Source of the DNA: Nitratireductor sp.
GTDB lineage: Bacteria; Pseudomonadota; Alphaproteobacteria; Rhizobiales; Rhizobiaceae
Reading direction: 5' to 3'
Length of the DNA stretch: 64,000 nucleotides
Assembly (NCBI RefSeq): GCF_017794765.1
Contig: NZ_CP051236.1
Location: 174,430-238,429 of the forward strand
Position numbers and translations under genes: made by a program. Below the pieces are notes generated by a model. The model saw only the letters and a program-made list of their open reading frames with translations. It ran no database searches and was not told where the DNA came from. Of this stretch, positions 31,401 through 40,029 are shown piece after piece. Each line of letters opens with the position of its first letter. The first letter of the stretch is position 1.

Positions 31401-31474
31401 GTAGGGCCGAGGATGGCTGTGACGTTGCGCCCCGATAGTGACCGGGGACTGGCGTTCTGATTCTGGAAATTCAT
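28415..31474 (-). CDS. Suv3-like DEAD/DEAH-box RNA helicase (MgpS-like)
   Basis: A 1019-residue superfamily-2 helicase. Walker A is GPTNTGKT at 23-30, Walker B is DEVQ at 105-108 and motif VI is QIAGRAGRH. This short-N-terminal layout with GPTNTGKT is that of mitochondrial Suv3 and its alphaproteobacterial relatives, some of which are annotated MgpS. The C-terminal 170 residues are low complexity: an acidic Ala/Pro/Glu part with repeated DAENAEP, then a strongly basic Arg/Gly/Lys part (KRHGAGKGNPRQQGRGRQER) likely to bind RNA. The S4-domain gene follows at once. Suv3 works with PNPase-type exonuclease in mitochondria; such a partner is not encoded here. Confidence 0.85.
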   Translation of the reverse strand: MNFQNQNASPRSLSGRNVTAILGPTNTGKTHLAIERMVAHSSGIIGLPLRLLAREVYTRVVAKVGEQHVALITGEEKISPPGARFSVCTVEAMPREADVAFVAIDEVQLAADLERGHIFTDRILHLRGREETLLLGAGTMRGILEKLLPGLSVITRPRMSVLTYSGSRKITRLPRRSAIVAFSSDEVYAIGELIRRQRGGVAVVLGALSPRTRNAQVALYQSGDVDYLVATDAIGMGLNLDVDHVAFAQNRKFDGFQYRDLNPAELGQIAGRAGRHLRDGTFGVTGQVDPLADELVHRIEAHEFDPVKVLQWRTAAFDFSSIDALRASLDMPPPVEGLTRALPAADAKVLEFLSRDEDIRKLANGRERVGLLWEACVLPDYRRIAPAQHAEIVGAVFSDLARMGHVDEDYMAEQVKRASSTEGDIDTLSQRIAQIRTWTFVSHRPGWLANATHWQEKTREIEDSLSDALHERLTKRFVDRRTSVLMKRLRENAMPEAEISPVGEVLVEGHHVGEMLGFRFTADRSAEGEDARAVKAAAQKALAAEFETRAERFASSGNGDLALDSDGLLRWLGQPVGTLVAGDDALKPRVVLLADEQLTGPARDKVAARAERFVSYQIESLLKPLVDLRNTESLSGMARGIAFQLAENFGVLNRRNVAEDVRALDQDARASLRRLGVRFGAYHIFVPALIKPAPAGLLTLLWALINDAKDKPGYGDVVNALAAGRTSIVTDPTFEKAFYGLAGYRNLGRRAVRVDILERLADLIRPALSWKPGAGARPEGGYDGGAFVVTPAMMSILGATADDMEAILKGLGYRGEPKPADEVAAHLKALDETASQTETAQKAQSDGAVEPVAEGSDTAAHKETAEPDVDGAAAADAVEAPVENAAPAADPSKPDAENAEPDAENAGKDEEPASEAPDAGASGASGEEEEPKPVIIWRQARFDGRKRHGAGKGNPRQQGRGRQERDGAQKRGKPPRKDGDKPGFKRKGAPHRPREERPARIDPDSPFAKLAALKDQLKK

Positions 31475-31628
31475 AGGCCCGAAAAGCCGTCTACCTCAGC
31501 GAGAAAAGGCGGAAACACCGGTTAGCACGCTTTACCTCTCCATTCCAAGGCAAGACTGCCACTCCGCCGACAAAGCCTGCCAAAACAACCTGAAGATCAA
31601 TGTGTCCGTTAAGGTTTGGAACGAGTCT

Positions 31629-31654
31629 GGAACGAATCAGCGACGAATCACTGA
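31629..31654 (+). repeat. Direct repeat, copy 1
   Basis: A 26-base unit repeated at 31903-31928 with 24 of 26 bases identical. Each copy contains two GANTC sites eleven bases apart, and weaker similarity continues on both sides (a following GTTCAC-type sequence in both). Confidence 0.75.
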
Positions 31655-31902
31655 CTTTGAACGTTTCCTGTTTTGTTCACCCCCACATGCTGTACATCCC
31701 AGAGCGTACGGACCTAGATGCTGAATCAGCGTACCACCGAATGAACATGAATCGGGCAGCGAGTGTTAACTTTTGAACGCACGTCACAAAACCGCTCTTC
31801 TCAACTTCGACCAACCATAAGATTTTGTTAGGGAAATTTTCTGATCCGTTAATCGGGGCTCGACGCATTAATGAGCCGCGAGTTAACACTTCGACCAAAC
31901 CC

Positions 31903-31928
31903 GGAACGAATCGGCGACGAATCAGTGA
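31903..31928 (+). repeat. Direct repeat, copy 2
   Basis: Second copy of the 26-base unit at 31629-31654, with two base differences. The 274-base spacing and paired GANTC sites suggest a duplicated regulatory module. Confidence 0.75.
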
Positions 31929-32074
31929 TATCGGAATGTTCCCGATACGTTCACCACTACATCTGGTGTTTTCCACACCCTGTCGACAGATAACAAACAG
32001 CTTATCCACAGGCCGGATCCAACAGGATGAAAGCCTCGTTAACCAAATTGCTTCAAATTGATACAGAATCGATC

Positions 32075-32138
32075 AAAGCGCGACGCCGCTTTTTCTCCAC
32101 AGCACCCGGGAAGCCAGGCGCACGTCGCGCTTTTTTTT
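32075..32138 (+). terminator. Orphan plus-strand terminator-like hairpin
   Basis: Eleven paired bases (AAAGCGCGACG with CGTCGCGCTTT), a loop of 37 bases and a run of eight T, of which three are in the stem. The T run is on the plus strand, so it cannot end the minus-strand phbB transcript well; it would end a rightward transcript from the gene-free block. Confidence 0.5.
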
Positions 32139-32140
32139 CT

Positions 32141-32860
32141 TCAGACGAAGTATTGTCCGCCATTGACGGTCAATGTCGATCCGGTCACGAAGCCGGCATC
32201 GTCCGAGGCCAGAAACAGCACAGACCGTGCGATCTCTGACGCTTCGCCCAGCCGCCCCACCGGGATCTGGGCGATGATTTTCTCGCGCACCGCTTCCGGC
32301 ACAGCCATCACCATGTCCGTAGCGATATATCCCGGGCAGATAGCATTTACCGTCACGTTGAAACGCGCCCCCTCCTGGGCGAGCGCCTTGGTGAAGCCGA
32401 TTTCGCCTGCTTTTGCGGCCGAGTAATTGGCCTGCCCCATCTGGCCCTTCTGACCGTTGATGGAAGATATGTTGATGATCCGGCCGAACCCGCGCGAACG
32501 CATGCCGGCAAAAACCTGATGCGTCATGTTGAAGACGCCATTGAGATTGACATCGACAACCGCGCGCCAGTCTTCCACCGTCATCTTGTGAAACATCACG
32601 TCGCGGGTGATCCCGGCATTGTTTATCAGAATATCCACCGGCCCGAGATCGGCCTCGATCTTAGCAACACCCTCGGCACAGGCGTCATAGTCGGCAATCG
32701 ACCACTTATAGGCAGCAATGCCGGTATCCCCGGTGAACCGTGCCGCCGCCTCGTCATTGCCCGCATAATTTGCCGCGACCCGGTAGCCCGCATCCTTCAG
32801 GGCTGTTGCTATTGCCGCGCCGATGCCACGGGTTCCACCGGTAACAAGTGCCGTTTTCAT
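32141..32860 (-). CDS. phbB: Acetoacetyl-CoA reductase
   Basis: A 239-residue NADPH-dependent SDR that reduces acetoacetyl-CoA to (R)-3-hydroxybutyryl-CoA, second step of polyhydroxybutyrate synthesis. The cofactor motif TGGTRGIG is at 8-15, NNAGITRD follows, and the catalytic Ser-Tyr-Lys is seen in ISSINGQKGQMGQANYSAAKAG, a stretch typical of PhbB rather than FabG. The ATG at 32860 follows GGGAGG. It lies about 110 bases downstream of phbA on the same strand. Confidence 0.93.
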   Translation of the reverse strand: MKTALVTGGTRGIGAAIATALKDAGYRVAANYAGNDEAAARFTGDTGIAAYKWSIADYDACAEGVAKIEADLGPVDILINNAGITRDVMFHKMTVEDWRAVVDVNLNGVFNMTHQVFAGMRSRGFGRIINISSINGQKGQMGQANYSAAKAGEIGFTKALAQEGARFNVTVNAICPGYIATDMVMAVPEAVREKIIAQIPVGRLGEASEIARSVLFLASDDAGFVTGSTLTVNGGQYFV

Positions 32861-32968
32861 GCAGGTCGCCTCCCTGAAAATGAACTGTCCCCGCCGCCTT
32901 CGCCCCATTGTGCCTGAGCGATAAGCCGGCTGACGCGCGGCGTCTCCCGCCGCGTGCCGGCAAAGAAC

Positions 32969-34153
32969 CTACAGCGCTTCCACACACATGGCGACGCCCA
33001 TTCCACCGCCGATGCAAAGCGTGGCAAGGCCCTTCCTGGCGCCACGACGCCGCATCTCGAAAGCAAGCGTGTTGAAAATGCGGGTTCCTGAAGCCCCGAT
33101 CGGATGACCGATGGCAATCGCCCCGCCATTCACGTTCACGATCTCCGGGTTCCATCCCATATCCTTGTTGACGGCACAGGCCTGTGCGGCAAAAGCCTCA
33201 TTGGCTTCGACCAGGTCGAGGTCTTCCGCCTTCCACCCGGCCTTTTCCAGCGCGCGACGCGACGCGGGGATCGGCCCTGTGCCCATGATCGCCGGATCGA
33301 CCCCTGCCGTTGCCCAGGAGGCGATACGCGCCAGCGGTGTCAGGCCACGGCGCTCCGCCTCGCTTTCGCGCATCAGAACGACCGCGGCGGCACCGTCATT
33401 GATGCCTGATGCATTGGCCGCCGTCACGGTGCCCTCCTTGTCAAAGGCCGGACGCAGCTTCTGCATACCCTCAAGGGTCGCGCCATGACGGATATATTCA
33501 TCCTCGGAAACGACCGTCTCGCCCTTGCGGCTCTTCACCGTCACCGGCACGATCTCGTCCTTGAAACGGCCAGCCTTCTGAGCGGCCTCCGCCTTGTTCT
33601 GAGATGCCAGCGCGAACGCGTCCTGCTCGTCACGCGTGATCTGAAACTGCCGCGCCACATTCTCCGCCGTGATGCCCATATGATAGCCGTTGAAGGCATC
33701 CCAGAGACCGTCGCGGATCATCGTGTCGATCATGGCATAATCGCCCATCTTCACACCGGCGCGCAGATAGGCGCAATGGGGCGAGAGCGTCATGGATTCC
33801 TGCCCGCCGGCAACAATGATGTCGGCATCGCCGGTGGCGATCTGCTGCATGCCGATGGCGATGGTGCGCAGGCCCGAACCGCAAACCTGGTTGAGCACCC
33901 AGGCAGTCGTCTCCTTCGGTAGGCCAGCGGCGATCGACGCCTGGCGCGCGGGGTTCTGGCCCTGTCCCGCCGTCAACACCTGACCGAGTATCACCTCGTT
34001 CACCTCTTCCGGCGCCACTCCGGCGCGCGAAAGCGCTTCACGAATGGCCGTGGCACCCAATTCGTGGGCCGGAACGGTGGCAAACGATCCGTTGAAGGAA
34101 CCGACCGGTGTCCGAGCGGCGCTGGCGACGACGATGGCTTCAGCTGTCGACAT
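32969..34153 (-). CDS. phbA: Acetyl-CoA acetyltransferase (beta-ketothiolase)
   Basis: A 394-residue biosynthetic thiolase that condenses two acetyl-CoA. The acyl-binding Cys is in NQVCGSGLR, His in GHPIGASG and the second catalytic Cys in CIGGGMGVA. It is the first step of polyhydroxybutyrate formation and is followed by phbB. Start [16 protein letters not shown] at 34153 follows AAGGGAG; an in-frame ATG 33 codons upstream gives an unrelated tail. Confidence 0.95.
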   Translation of the reverse strand: MSTAEAIVVASAARTPVGSFNGSFATVPAHELGATAIREALSRAGVAPEEVNEVILGQVLTAGQGQNPARQASIAAGLPKETTAWVLNQVCGSGLRTIAIGMQQIATGDADIIVAGGQESMTLSPHCAYLRAGVKMGDYAMIDTMIRDGLWDAFNGYHMGITAENVARQFQITRDEQDAFALASQNKAEAAQKAGRFKDEIVPVTVKSRKGETVVSEDEYIRHGATLEGMQKLRPAFDKEGTVTAANASGINDGAAAVVLMRESEAERRGLTPLARIASWATAGVDPAIMGTGPIPASRRALEKAGWKAEDLDLVEANEAFAAQACAVNKDMGWNPEIVNVNGGAIAIGHPIGASGTRIFNTLAFEMRRRGARKGLATLCIGGGMGVAMCVEAL

Positions 34154-34455
34154 GAAGGCTTCTCCCTTGAAAAGGCGATACGTATAAATGCGCAGTCCCT
34201 GCAACGGACTGACCTTATCCGCATTTGTCGCGGCTAATAAGTGCCGAGTCAAACGGTTGTGTGCAGCGCAACAACTCTTGCGCGTCGCCGAAGATAAGCG
34301 GCTGCGTCTTCGCCACTGCGAAAACCGCTTTCATTCGACCGGATTTTGCGCATATCCTGCCCCTGGTCCTTGAATCCAGGGCATCGTTATTCCAGGTCGA
34401 CGGAAGAGACGACCGGACGCGACGCCATAGACACCGTGCTACGGGGAGGTCAGTA
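34154..34455. other. Divergent regulatory spacer phbA-phaR
   Basis: 302 bases between the diverging phbA and phaR genes, holding both promoters. TGCAGCGCA at 34262-34270 has the TGC-N3-GCA form reported for binding by PhaR of Paracoccus, so PhaR may repress from here. The evidence is a short match only. Confidence 0.35.
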
Positions 34456-35067
34456 ATGCCAGCCAAGGACGACCCGATCGTCATCAAGAAATACGCCAAT
34501 CGCCGTCTCTACAATACCGGCACCAGCACCTATGTGACGCTGGAAGATCTCGCCGAAATGGTGAAGCGCGATGAAAATTTCGTCGTCCAGGACGCCAAGT
34601 CCGGCGACGACATCACCCATTCGGTTCTGACGCAGATCATTTTTGAACTGGAAAATGACCGCAACGGACAGAACATGCTGCCCGTATCCTTTTTGCGCCA
34701 GCTCATCGCGTTTTATGGCGATCAGATGCAGATGGTTGTTCCAAGCTTCCTGGAACAATCCATGATGGCCTTCTCAAAAGAGCAGGAGCGCATGCGCGAG
34801 CAGATGAACAAGGCTTTTGGGACGTCGTCCATGGACATGATGGGCATGTCCGCTCCGATGAAAATAGTGGAAGAGCAGACGCGCCGCAACATCGAGATGT
34901 TTCAGAACGCGATGCGCATGTTCACACCGGTGCCCGGAGCTTCCGAGCAGCCCGCGGCAACGGACAGGGAAGCGGGCAATGACACACACCGCTCCGACGA
35001 CCTGAAAGACTTACGGGAGCAGATCGCGGCGATGCAGCGCAAGATCGATTCAATGGGTGATTCCTGA
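34456..35067 (+). CDS. phaR: Polyhydroxyalkanoate synthesis repressor PhaR
   Basis: A 203-residue regulator. The conserved DNA-binding N-terminus is IVIKKYANRRLYNTGTSTYVTLEDLAEMV, followed by the PHB-accumulation domain (about 65-110) and a Met-rich, helical region EQERMREQMNKAF. PhaR senses PHB granules and controls phasin and synthesis genes. The start at 34456 follows GGGGAGG. It diverges from phbAB. Confidence 0.93.
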   Translation: MPAKDDPIVIKKYANRRLYNTGTSTYVTLEDLAEMVKRDENFVVQDAKSGDDITHSVLTQIIFELENDRNGQNMLPVSFLRQLIAFYGDQMQMVVPSFLEQSMMAFSKEQERMREQMNKAFGTSSMDMMGMSAPMKIVEEQTRRNIEMFQNAMRMFTPVPGASEQPAATDREAGNDTHRSDDLKDLREQIAAMQRKIDSMGDS

Positions 35068-35103
35068 TCCAGAACACCTCCGCAGACCACCCCCCACTCT
35101 GGA

Positions 35104-35538
35104 ATGCACGAAATGTCTGATCCCGTTCGCAACCGGCAGGCCATGCTTGAAGGCATGTCGCCGGTGCTGAGTGAGGGCGTCTATGTCTTCTGCAGCGTTA
35201 GACCGGATACCGCCGAGAAACTCCTCAAGGACGCCGTCGGAGCTTTCAAAGAGGAGGAGGGAACGACACTCGTCCTGAGCCTGGAACGCGCCGAAGCGCT
35301 TGGTTTCGATACAGACATGCCGATGCGCCGGATCGTCCTTAGCGTCTATTCGGCGCTAGACGGTGTGGGGCTAACCGCTTCCGTGGCCACGGCACTGGCA
35401 GAGGAAGACATTCCCTGCAATGTGATCGCCGCTTTTCATCACGACCATATCTTCGTGCCCGAGAAGCAGGCGGAAAAGGCCTTCTCGGTCCTTCTCAACG
35501 TTCAACAGCGCGCTGAGGCGAATGCGGTGAATGGGTAG
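35104..35538 (+). CDS. ACT-domain protein of unknown ligand (DUF2241-type)
   Basis: A 144-residue protein with two ACT-like halves: VLSEGVYVFCSVRPDTAEKLLKDAVGAFKEEEGTTLVLSLERA, and IVLSVYSALDGVGLTASVATALAEEDIPCNVIAAFHHDHIFVPEKQAEKAFSVL in the second. ACT domains bind amino acids and regulate enzymes; here no enzyme domain is attached. The function is unknown. A start at MSDP (35113) is also possible. A bidirectional terminator follows. Confidence 0.8.
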   Translation: MHEMSDPVRNRQAMLEGMSPVLSEGVYVFCSVRPDTAEKLLKDAVGAFKEEEGTTLVLSLERAEALGFDTDMPMRRIVLSVYSALDGVGLTASVATALAEEDIPCNVIAAFHHDHIFVPEKQAEKAFSVLLNVQQRAEANAVNG

Positions 35539-35545
35539 CCCAAAC

Positions 35546-35575
35546 AAAAAAGGCCAGTCAAAGACCGGCCTTTTT
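35546..35575. terminator. Bidirectional terminator between the ACT gene and rpmF
   Basis: AAAAAGGCC and GGCCTTTTT arms enclose a short stem-loop (AGTC-AAA-GACC with one mismatch). Runs of A and T on both flanks let it work for the plus-strand ACT gene and for the minus-strand rpmF. Confidence 0.85.
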
Positions 35576-35598
35576 CGCAATCCACTGGAGAAAGTCGC

Positions 35599-35781
35599 TT
35601 ATGCGTCCTTCGGCTCCAGAACCTGGCGACCGCGATACATGCCAGTCTTCAGGTCGATGTGGTGCGGACGACGCAGCTCGCCCGAGTTCTTGTCTTCGAC
35701 ATAGGTCGGCGCCTTGATGGCATCGGCCGAGCGGCGCATGCCGCGCTTCGAAGGCGTCGTTTTCCTTTTTGGTACAGCCAT
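35599..35781 (-). CDS. rpmF: 50S ribosomal protein L32
   Basis: A 60-residue protein beginning [20 protein letters not shown], the conserved start of L32, with a basic central part and [19 protein letters not shown] at the end. It is part of the large ribosomal subunit. It lies upstream of its own terminator. Confidence 0.97.
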   Translation of the reverse strand: MAVPKRKTTPSKRGMRRSADAIKAPTYVEDKNSGELRRPHHIDLKTGMYRGRQVLEPKDA

Positions 35782-35932
35782 TGTCCTGCTCCGCTAATCG
35801 GTCAAAGGCCGTTGCGGCCCCTTGATCCAGGGCCCAGCATCTCGGCCGGGAATTGGAAGTCGGCGTGCCTATACACCTCAAAACGGCCTTTGACCAGTGG
35901 GTCGCAGCGCATTTTTTGGAGAATTGCCGCAA

Positions 35933-36709
35933 TCAGGGTTTCAGACACCCCACATAACCGCCTGCCTTGCGCGCCCGCTGCTCGATATTTGCAGCGAGCC
36001 TGTTGAGACCGCCGGACGGCTTTGCCGGATTGCGCTCCAGCGGATTGGGCAACGTCACCGCCAGCAGCGCGGCCTGACGGCGCGTAAGCTCGGAAGCCCG
36101 CCGCCCGAAGTAATGCTGCGCCGCAGCCTCCGCGCCGTAAATGTTTGGGCCCCATTCGACAATGTTCAGATAAATTTCGAGGATACGTCGCTTGGAAAGG
36201 ACAAGATCGAGATAAACCGCCAGCGGAAGCTCCAGACCTTTGCGCAGGAAGGAGCGACCCTGCCAGAGATAGAGGTTCTTCACGGTCTGCATCGGTATGG
36301 TGGAGGCTCCACGCGCCTTTTCGCCCGACAGCGCATCATTGATGACGAGGTTCAACGCGGCCCAGTCGATCCCGTCATGCGCACAGAACTGCCCGTCCTC
36401 CGACATGACAACAGAATACTGGATCAGCGTTCCCATTTTATCGAGTGAGGTCCAGCGGCGGTCATATCCTTCAAGCGTTGCCAGATCGCGCATCATCAAA
36501 GTGGAAAGAGGGTGAACAAACGGGACCTTGTAAAGAAGCGTCAGTCCCGCCGGTATCAGGGCCAGAACGACGACGATGGTCACGACATGGCGCAAAAACC
36601 ATCTTCTCCAGCCACGCGCGGGTCCCGGCCGCGTTTTACCGCTGCGGCCACGACGCCGACTGCCCATGGTCGACGACTTTTTTTCCGGATCGACTGTCGG
36701 GCCGCTCAA
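35933..36709 (-). CDS. mtgA: Monofunctional peptidoglycan glycosyltransferase
   Basis: A 258-residue GT51 enzyme that polymerises lipid II into glycan strands in the periplasm. A basic cytoplasmic N-terminus ([22 protein letters not shown]) is followed by a membrane anchor at about 41-61. The first GT51 motif has the catalytic Glu in [17 protein letters not shown], the second is [16 protein letters not shown], and [13 protein letters not shown] follows. A start at MGSRRRG (about 36667) is possible. No transpeptidase domain is present. It diverges from ispA. Confidence 0.93.
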   Translation of the reverse strand: MSGPTVDPEKKSSTMGSRRRGRSGKTRPGPARGWRRWFLRHVVTIVVVLALIPAGLTLLYKVPFVHPLSTLMMRDLATLEGYDRRWTSLDKMGTLIQYSVVMSEDGQFCAHDGIDWAALNLVINDALSGEKARGASTIPMQTVKNLYLWQGRSFLRKGLELPLAVYLDLVLSKRRILEIYLNIVEWGPNIYGAEAAAQHYFGRRASELTRRQAALLAVTLPNPLERNPAKPSGGLNRLAANIEQRARKAGGYVGCLKP

Positions 36710-36832
36710 TCCTGTTTCCCCGTATCAGAGACGCCATAAAACTGCTTTTCGCATAACGCTCCAATGCCTGCGGCGCAATGGCACCTACAAACGGACTTGA
36801 CCCCGGCGCCCATTAACGGCATCGCTCCGGAC

Positions 36833-37753
36833 ATGGAAGAGACACCCACCCTCCCCTTCGAGGTTAAACTGGCCGCCGGCGCGAACCTGGTGGAGAAGAC
36901 CCTGCGCGACCTGCTCGGCACCCGGCCGCTCGAAGGCGAATTACATCGACCCGAACGGCTGCTGATGGCCATGCGCCATGGTGTTTTGAATGGCGGCAAA
37001 CGCTTGCGGCCTTTCCTCGTACTCGAGACTGCCGCGCTGTTCGATACGAGCAACCAGAGTGCTGCACTTCGCGTGGCGGCAGCGCTGGAATGCGTGCACT
37101 GTTACTCTCTCGTCCATGACGACCTGCCCGCAATGGACGATGACGACCTGCGCCGGGGCCAGCCGACGGTGCATCGCGCTTTCGACGAAGCAGCCGCAAT
37201 CCTGGCCGGCGACAGTCTTCTGACATTCGCTTTCGACATCATCAGCGCCGCGGAGACGGAACTATCCACCGAGGCAAAGCTCACGCTTGTCAATCGGCTG
37301 GCACGCGCCGCTGGCATGGGTGGCATGGCCGGAGGGCAGGCGCTGGATCTGGCTGCCGAAGGCTCGAGCCTCAGCGAAGAAGAAATACTCCTCCTCCAGT
37401 CCATGAAGACTGGCGCCCTCATCCGCTTTGCCTGCGAGGCCGGCGGCGTGGTGGGTGGCGCTCAACCCGCGGAGACAGAACGTCTCGGTGAGTTTGGATC
37501 CGCCATCGGCCTGGCTTTTCAGTTGGCCGACGATCTTCTCGACCTCACATCGAACAGCGAAACAATGGGCAAGGCGACCGGCAAAGACGCTGCTGCTGGC
37601 AAGGCCACTTTGGCAAGTCTGCATGGAGTCGAGTGGACACGTCGTCAACTCAATGGTCTCGTCGCCCAGGCCGAGGATATTCTGGACCCGTTCGGCGAAC
37701 GTGCCGAGACCCTGCGGCAGGCAGCCCGTTTCGTGGCTGACCGGCAGAAATAA
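36833..37753 (+). CDS. ispA: Polyprenyl diphosphate synthase (farnesyl/geranyl type)
   Basis: A 306-residue class I prenyl transferase. The first aspartate-rich motif is DDLPAMDDDDLRRG and the second is FQLADDLLDLT; GGKRLRP is near the N-terminus. The chain-length region before the first motif (ALECVHCYSLVHDD) fits short-chain synthases such as IspA. It makes farnesyl diphosphate for undecaprenol and quinone synthesis and uses products of the MEP pathway, to which ispG nearby belongs. The start at 36833 is uncertain; MPAAQW (36764) is in frame. Confidence 0.9.
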   Translation: MEETPTLPFEVKLAAGANLVEKTLRDLLGTRPLEGELHRPERLLMAMRHGVLNGGKRLRPFLVLETAALFDTSNQSAALRVAAALECVHCYSLVHDDLPAMDDDDLRRGQPTVHRAFDEAAAILAGDSLLTFAFDIISAAETELSTEAKLTLVNRLARAAGMGGMAGGQALDLAAEGSSLSEEEILLLQSMKTGALIRFACEAGGVVGGAQPAETERLGEFGSAIGLAFQLADDLLDLTSNSETMGKATGKDAAAGKATLASLHGVEWTRRQLNGLVAQAEDILDPFGERAETLRQAARFVADRQK

Positions 37754-37947
37754 CACTGAAGCCGCCCAGTTTTTGCTTAGAGACACGCGGCAGCACAAGC
37801 CGTTTTGCTGTTCTGTTCTTCAAACGTGACCGCGCATTCATATTCGCAGGTCACGAGGGCATGTAAAAGCTCATTCTTTTAGCGTTAATCACGCATTAAT
37901 CAGGATGCTCAATTCTTACGGGAAATGGGGACGTCTTGGGAATAGCA

Positions 37948-40029
37948 ATGCCTACCCTGGGGACACAACAATATATGCGCGGACGCCTGTTCGTGCTCCT
38001 GGCCGGGTTTGTCATCGCTGTTGCCATGGGAACCGGATTCTTGCTGTGGCAAACGCAGACCACCAAGAACCAGGTACGTTTCGGCGCATTCATCAGTCAC
38101 ATGGCGGACGCCACCAATGATGTAATTCATAACGCGCTGCGGCTTGAGCAGGCCGAGCTTCTTGCCAGCGGCGATGCGGCTGAGACCGAAGCGAGCCACA
38201 ACGAGCTCGAGATGGCGCTGACGCGATTGAACGCCGCCTATCAGGCGCTCGAATTCGCAATAAGCGGTGAAGTGACCACGCTCGAAAGCCAGCGCCTGAC
38301 CAATCTTCAGGGTGGCCTGGAATCAGATGCACCCGTCCCGCAGGCGATGCCGGTCGCCACGGACATCACGGGCCATGCCGTCCCGGCTTCTGTGCGGCGT
38401 ATCTGGCTTGGGCAGAATGAAGAGGCCGCGCTCCGCACGCAGATTCGCGACATCATCTCACTCGCCAACAGGCTTGAGGTGTTTACCGACTATGACAACG
38501 CCACGGCACGTCGCGTTTTCAAACAGCTTCAGACACTTGCCAACACCCAGGTGCGCCCGGAACTAAAACGCATTTCCGACCTTCTCAACGCGGGGATGAT
38601 TGAAAGCCATGGCACGCTCCAATGGGGTCTATTTGGCGTCGCGGTGGCCATGGTGACAGCGAGCCTCATCCTCGCGCTCCGGATTTTTGAGCCTATGATC
38701 CGTCGGATATCGAAGGCCCATCAGGATCTGCACAGCGCGAATATCTCGCTTGCAGCCGAAAAGATAAAGGCGCAGTCGGCCGATCGCACGAAATCGGAAT
38801 TCCTGGCTAACATGAGCCATGAAATCCGCACGCCAATGAACGGTGTCATGGGCATGGCAGAACTGCTGGCGCGCACCAATCTCGACCAGCGACAGGCGAT
38901 GTTCGTCGACGTGATTGTCAAATCGGGCACCGCTCTTTTGACCATCATCAACGACATTCTCGATTTCTCGAAGATCGATGCCGGCCAGTTGAAGCTGGAC
39001 GAAGCGCCGTTCAGGCTTGGCGAGGCAATTGAAGATGTGGCGGCTCTTGTTTCCTCGCGCGTGGCCGAAAAAGACCTGGAGCTCATTGTTCGTGTCGATC
39101 CGGAGCTCCCTGCCTCATTCATCGGCGATGTGGGCCGGTTCCGTCAGATCGCCACAAACCTGGTCGGCAACGCCGTGAAATTCACCGAGCGCGGTCATGT
39201 CCTGATCGATGTTTCGGGAAAATCGGACGGGGAAACCACCCAGGTCACGGTTCGGGTGGAAGATACCGGCATCGGCATTCCTCAAGAAAAGTTGAACGTG
39301 GTCTTCGACAAGTTCGCTCAGGTCGATTCATCGTCCACCCGCCGCCATGAAGGGACAGGACTGGGTCTGGCCATCGCCGTAAAACTGGCCGAACTGATGG
39401 GAGGCTCGATCGAAGCGACGAGTGAGGTGGGCAAAGGTTCCACATTTACCTTCACTGTGCCGTTTGCTGTGGACACGGCCAATGCCGTCCAGGCAACTGC
39501 GCCGGTGGATGTTTCGGGAGCACGCGTGTTTGTCATCGATGACAATCCGATCAACCGCGAGATTTTGCTGGAGCAACTGAACAGCTGGGGCTTTGAGTGC
39601 GCGGCGGCGGAAAGCGGCGCCGTCGGCCTCGCCTTCCTTCAGCGCTCCGCTCAACTTGATGCACGAGTGGATTGTGTCATCCTCGACTACCAGATGCCGG
39701 AAATGAATGGCGCTGATGTCGCCAGGAAAATCAAGGCCGACCCGGCGCTCACCGGCATTCCGCTCGTTCTACTCACATCAGTCGACCAGACCGATACGGC
39801 GCGCCTCATGAGCGAATGCGGGATCGCCGCTCATCTGAACAAGCCCACACGCGCCTCCATGCTTCTGGAAACGCTGGTTTCTGTGATGCAGGTGAGCCGC
39901 GCTCTTCCTGCACGGGACAACGCCGAAACTCCGAACCAGGCCAAACCGATTCAGATCCATGCTTCAACCCCCTGGAGCGGGGTCTCTCTGGATCGCGCGG
40001 CATCAACGGGCCACTCGATGTTCTGGTAG
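37948..40029 (+). CDS. Hybrid sensor histidine kinase, frameshifted before its second receiver domain
   Basis: A membrane hybrid kinase. Two membrane segments (about 15-37 and 230-252) bracket a helical periplasmic sensor domain. Then come a HisKA domain with His291 in NMSHEIRTPMNG, a HATPase domain (N-box NLVGNAVKFTE, DTGIGIP, GTGLGLAIA) and a receiver domain with Asp580 in ILDYQMPEMNG. The frame ends at 40029 with an unrelated tail, but a second complete receiver domain continues in another frame. Restoring one base, for example in the CCCCC run at about 39968-39972, joins them in one protein. It is either a damaged gene or a sequencing error. The TTG at 37936 is an alternative start. The signal is unknown. 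Confidence 0.8.
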   Translation: MPTLGTQQYMRGRLFVLLAGFVIAVAMGTGFLLWQTQTTKNQVRFGAFISHMADATNDVIHNALRLEQAELLASGDAAETEASHNELEMALTRLNAAYQALEFAISGEVTTLESQRLTNLQGGLESDAPVPQAMPVATDITGHAVPASVRRIWLGQNEEAALRTQIRDIISLANRLEVFTDYDNATARRVFKQLQTLANTQVRPELKRISDLLNAGMIESHGTLQWGLFGVAVAMVTASLILALRIFEPMIRRISKAHQDLHSANISLAAEKIKAQSADRTKSEFLANMSHEIRTPMNGVMGMAELLARTNLDQRQAMFVDVIVKSGTALLTIINDILDFSKIDAGQLKLDEAPFRLGEAIEDVAALVSSRVAEKDLELIVRVDPELPASFIGDVGRFRQIATNLVGNAVKFTERGHVLIDVSGKSDGETTQVTVRVEDTGIGIPQEKLNVVFDKFAQVDSSSTRRHEGTGLGLAIAVKLAELMGGSIEATSEVGKGSTFTFTVPFAVDTANAVQATAPVDVSGARVFVIDDNPINREILLEQLNSWGFECAAAESGAVGLAFLQRSAQLDARVDCVILDYQMPEMNGADVARKIKADPALTGIPLVLLTSVDQTDTARLMSECGIAAHLNKPTRASMLLETLVSVMQVSRALPARDNAETPNQAKPIQIHASTPWSGVSLDRAASTGHSMFW

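Larger units (their letters stand above)
31475..32140. other. Gene-free block with clustered GANTC sites and DnaA-box-like sequences
   Basis: No convincing gene lies in these 666 bases; a 110-codon minus-strand frame looks random. Eight GANTC sites, the target of the CcrM methylase, lie between 31623 and 32070 (at 31623, 31634, 31645, 31723, 31749, 31908, 31919, 32066), where about two would be expected. A perfect DnaA box TTATCCACA is at 32001-32009 or within a base of that, with TTTTCCACA about 35 bases before it and TTCTCCACA near 32093. GTTAA half-sites of CtrA type are frequent. The block is richer in AT than the genes around it. It could be a cell-cycle-controlled region or a replication-origin-like element; no origin-linked gene such as hemE or parA is next to it. 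Confidence 0.45.

Noticed and set aside
31677-32009. A 110-codon minus-strand frame in the GANTC-rich block
   Set aside because: No start signal, no domain and atypical composition for the neighbourhood; the regulatory explanation fits better.
39960-40029. Programmed ribosomal frameshifting to fuse the second receiver domain
   Set aside because: The C run is not a canonical slippery heptamer and I see no clear stimulating structure; a mutation or sequencing error is simpler.
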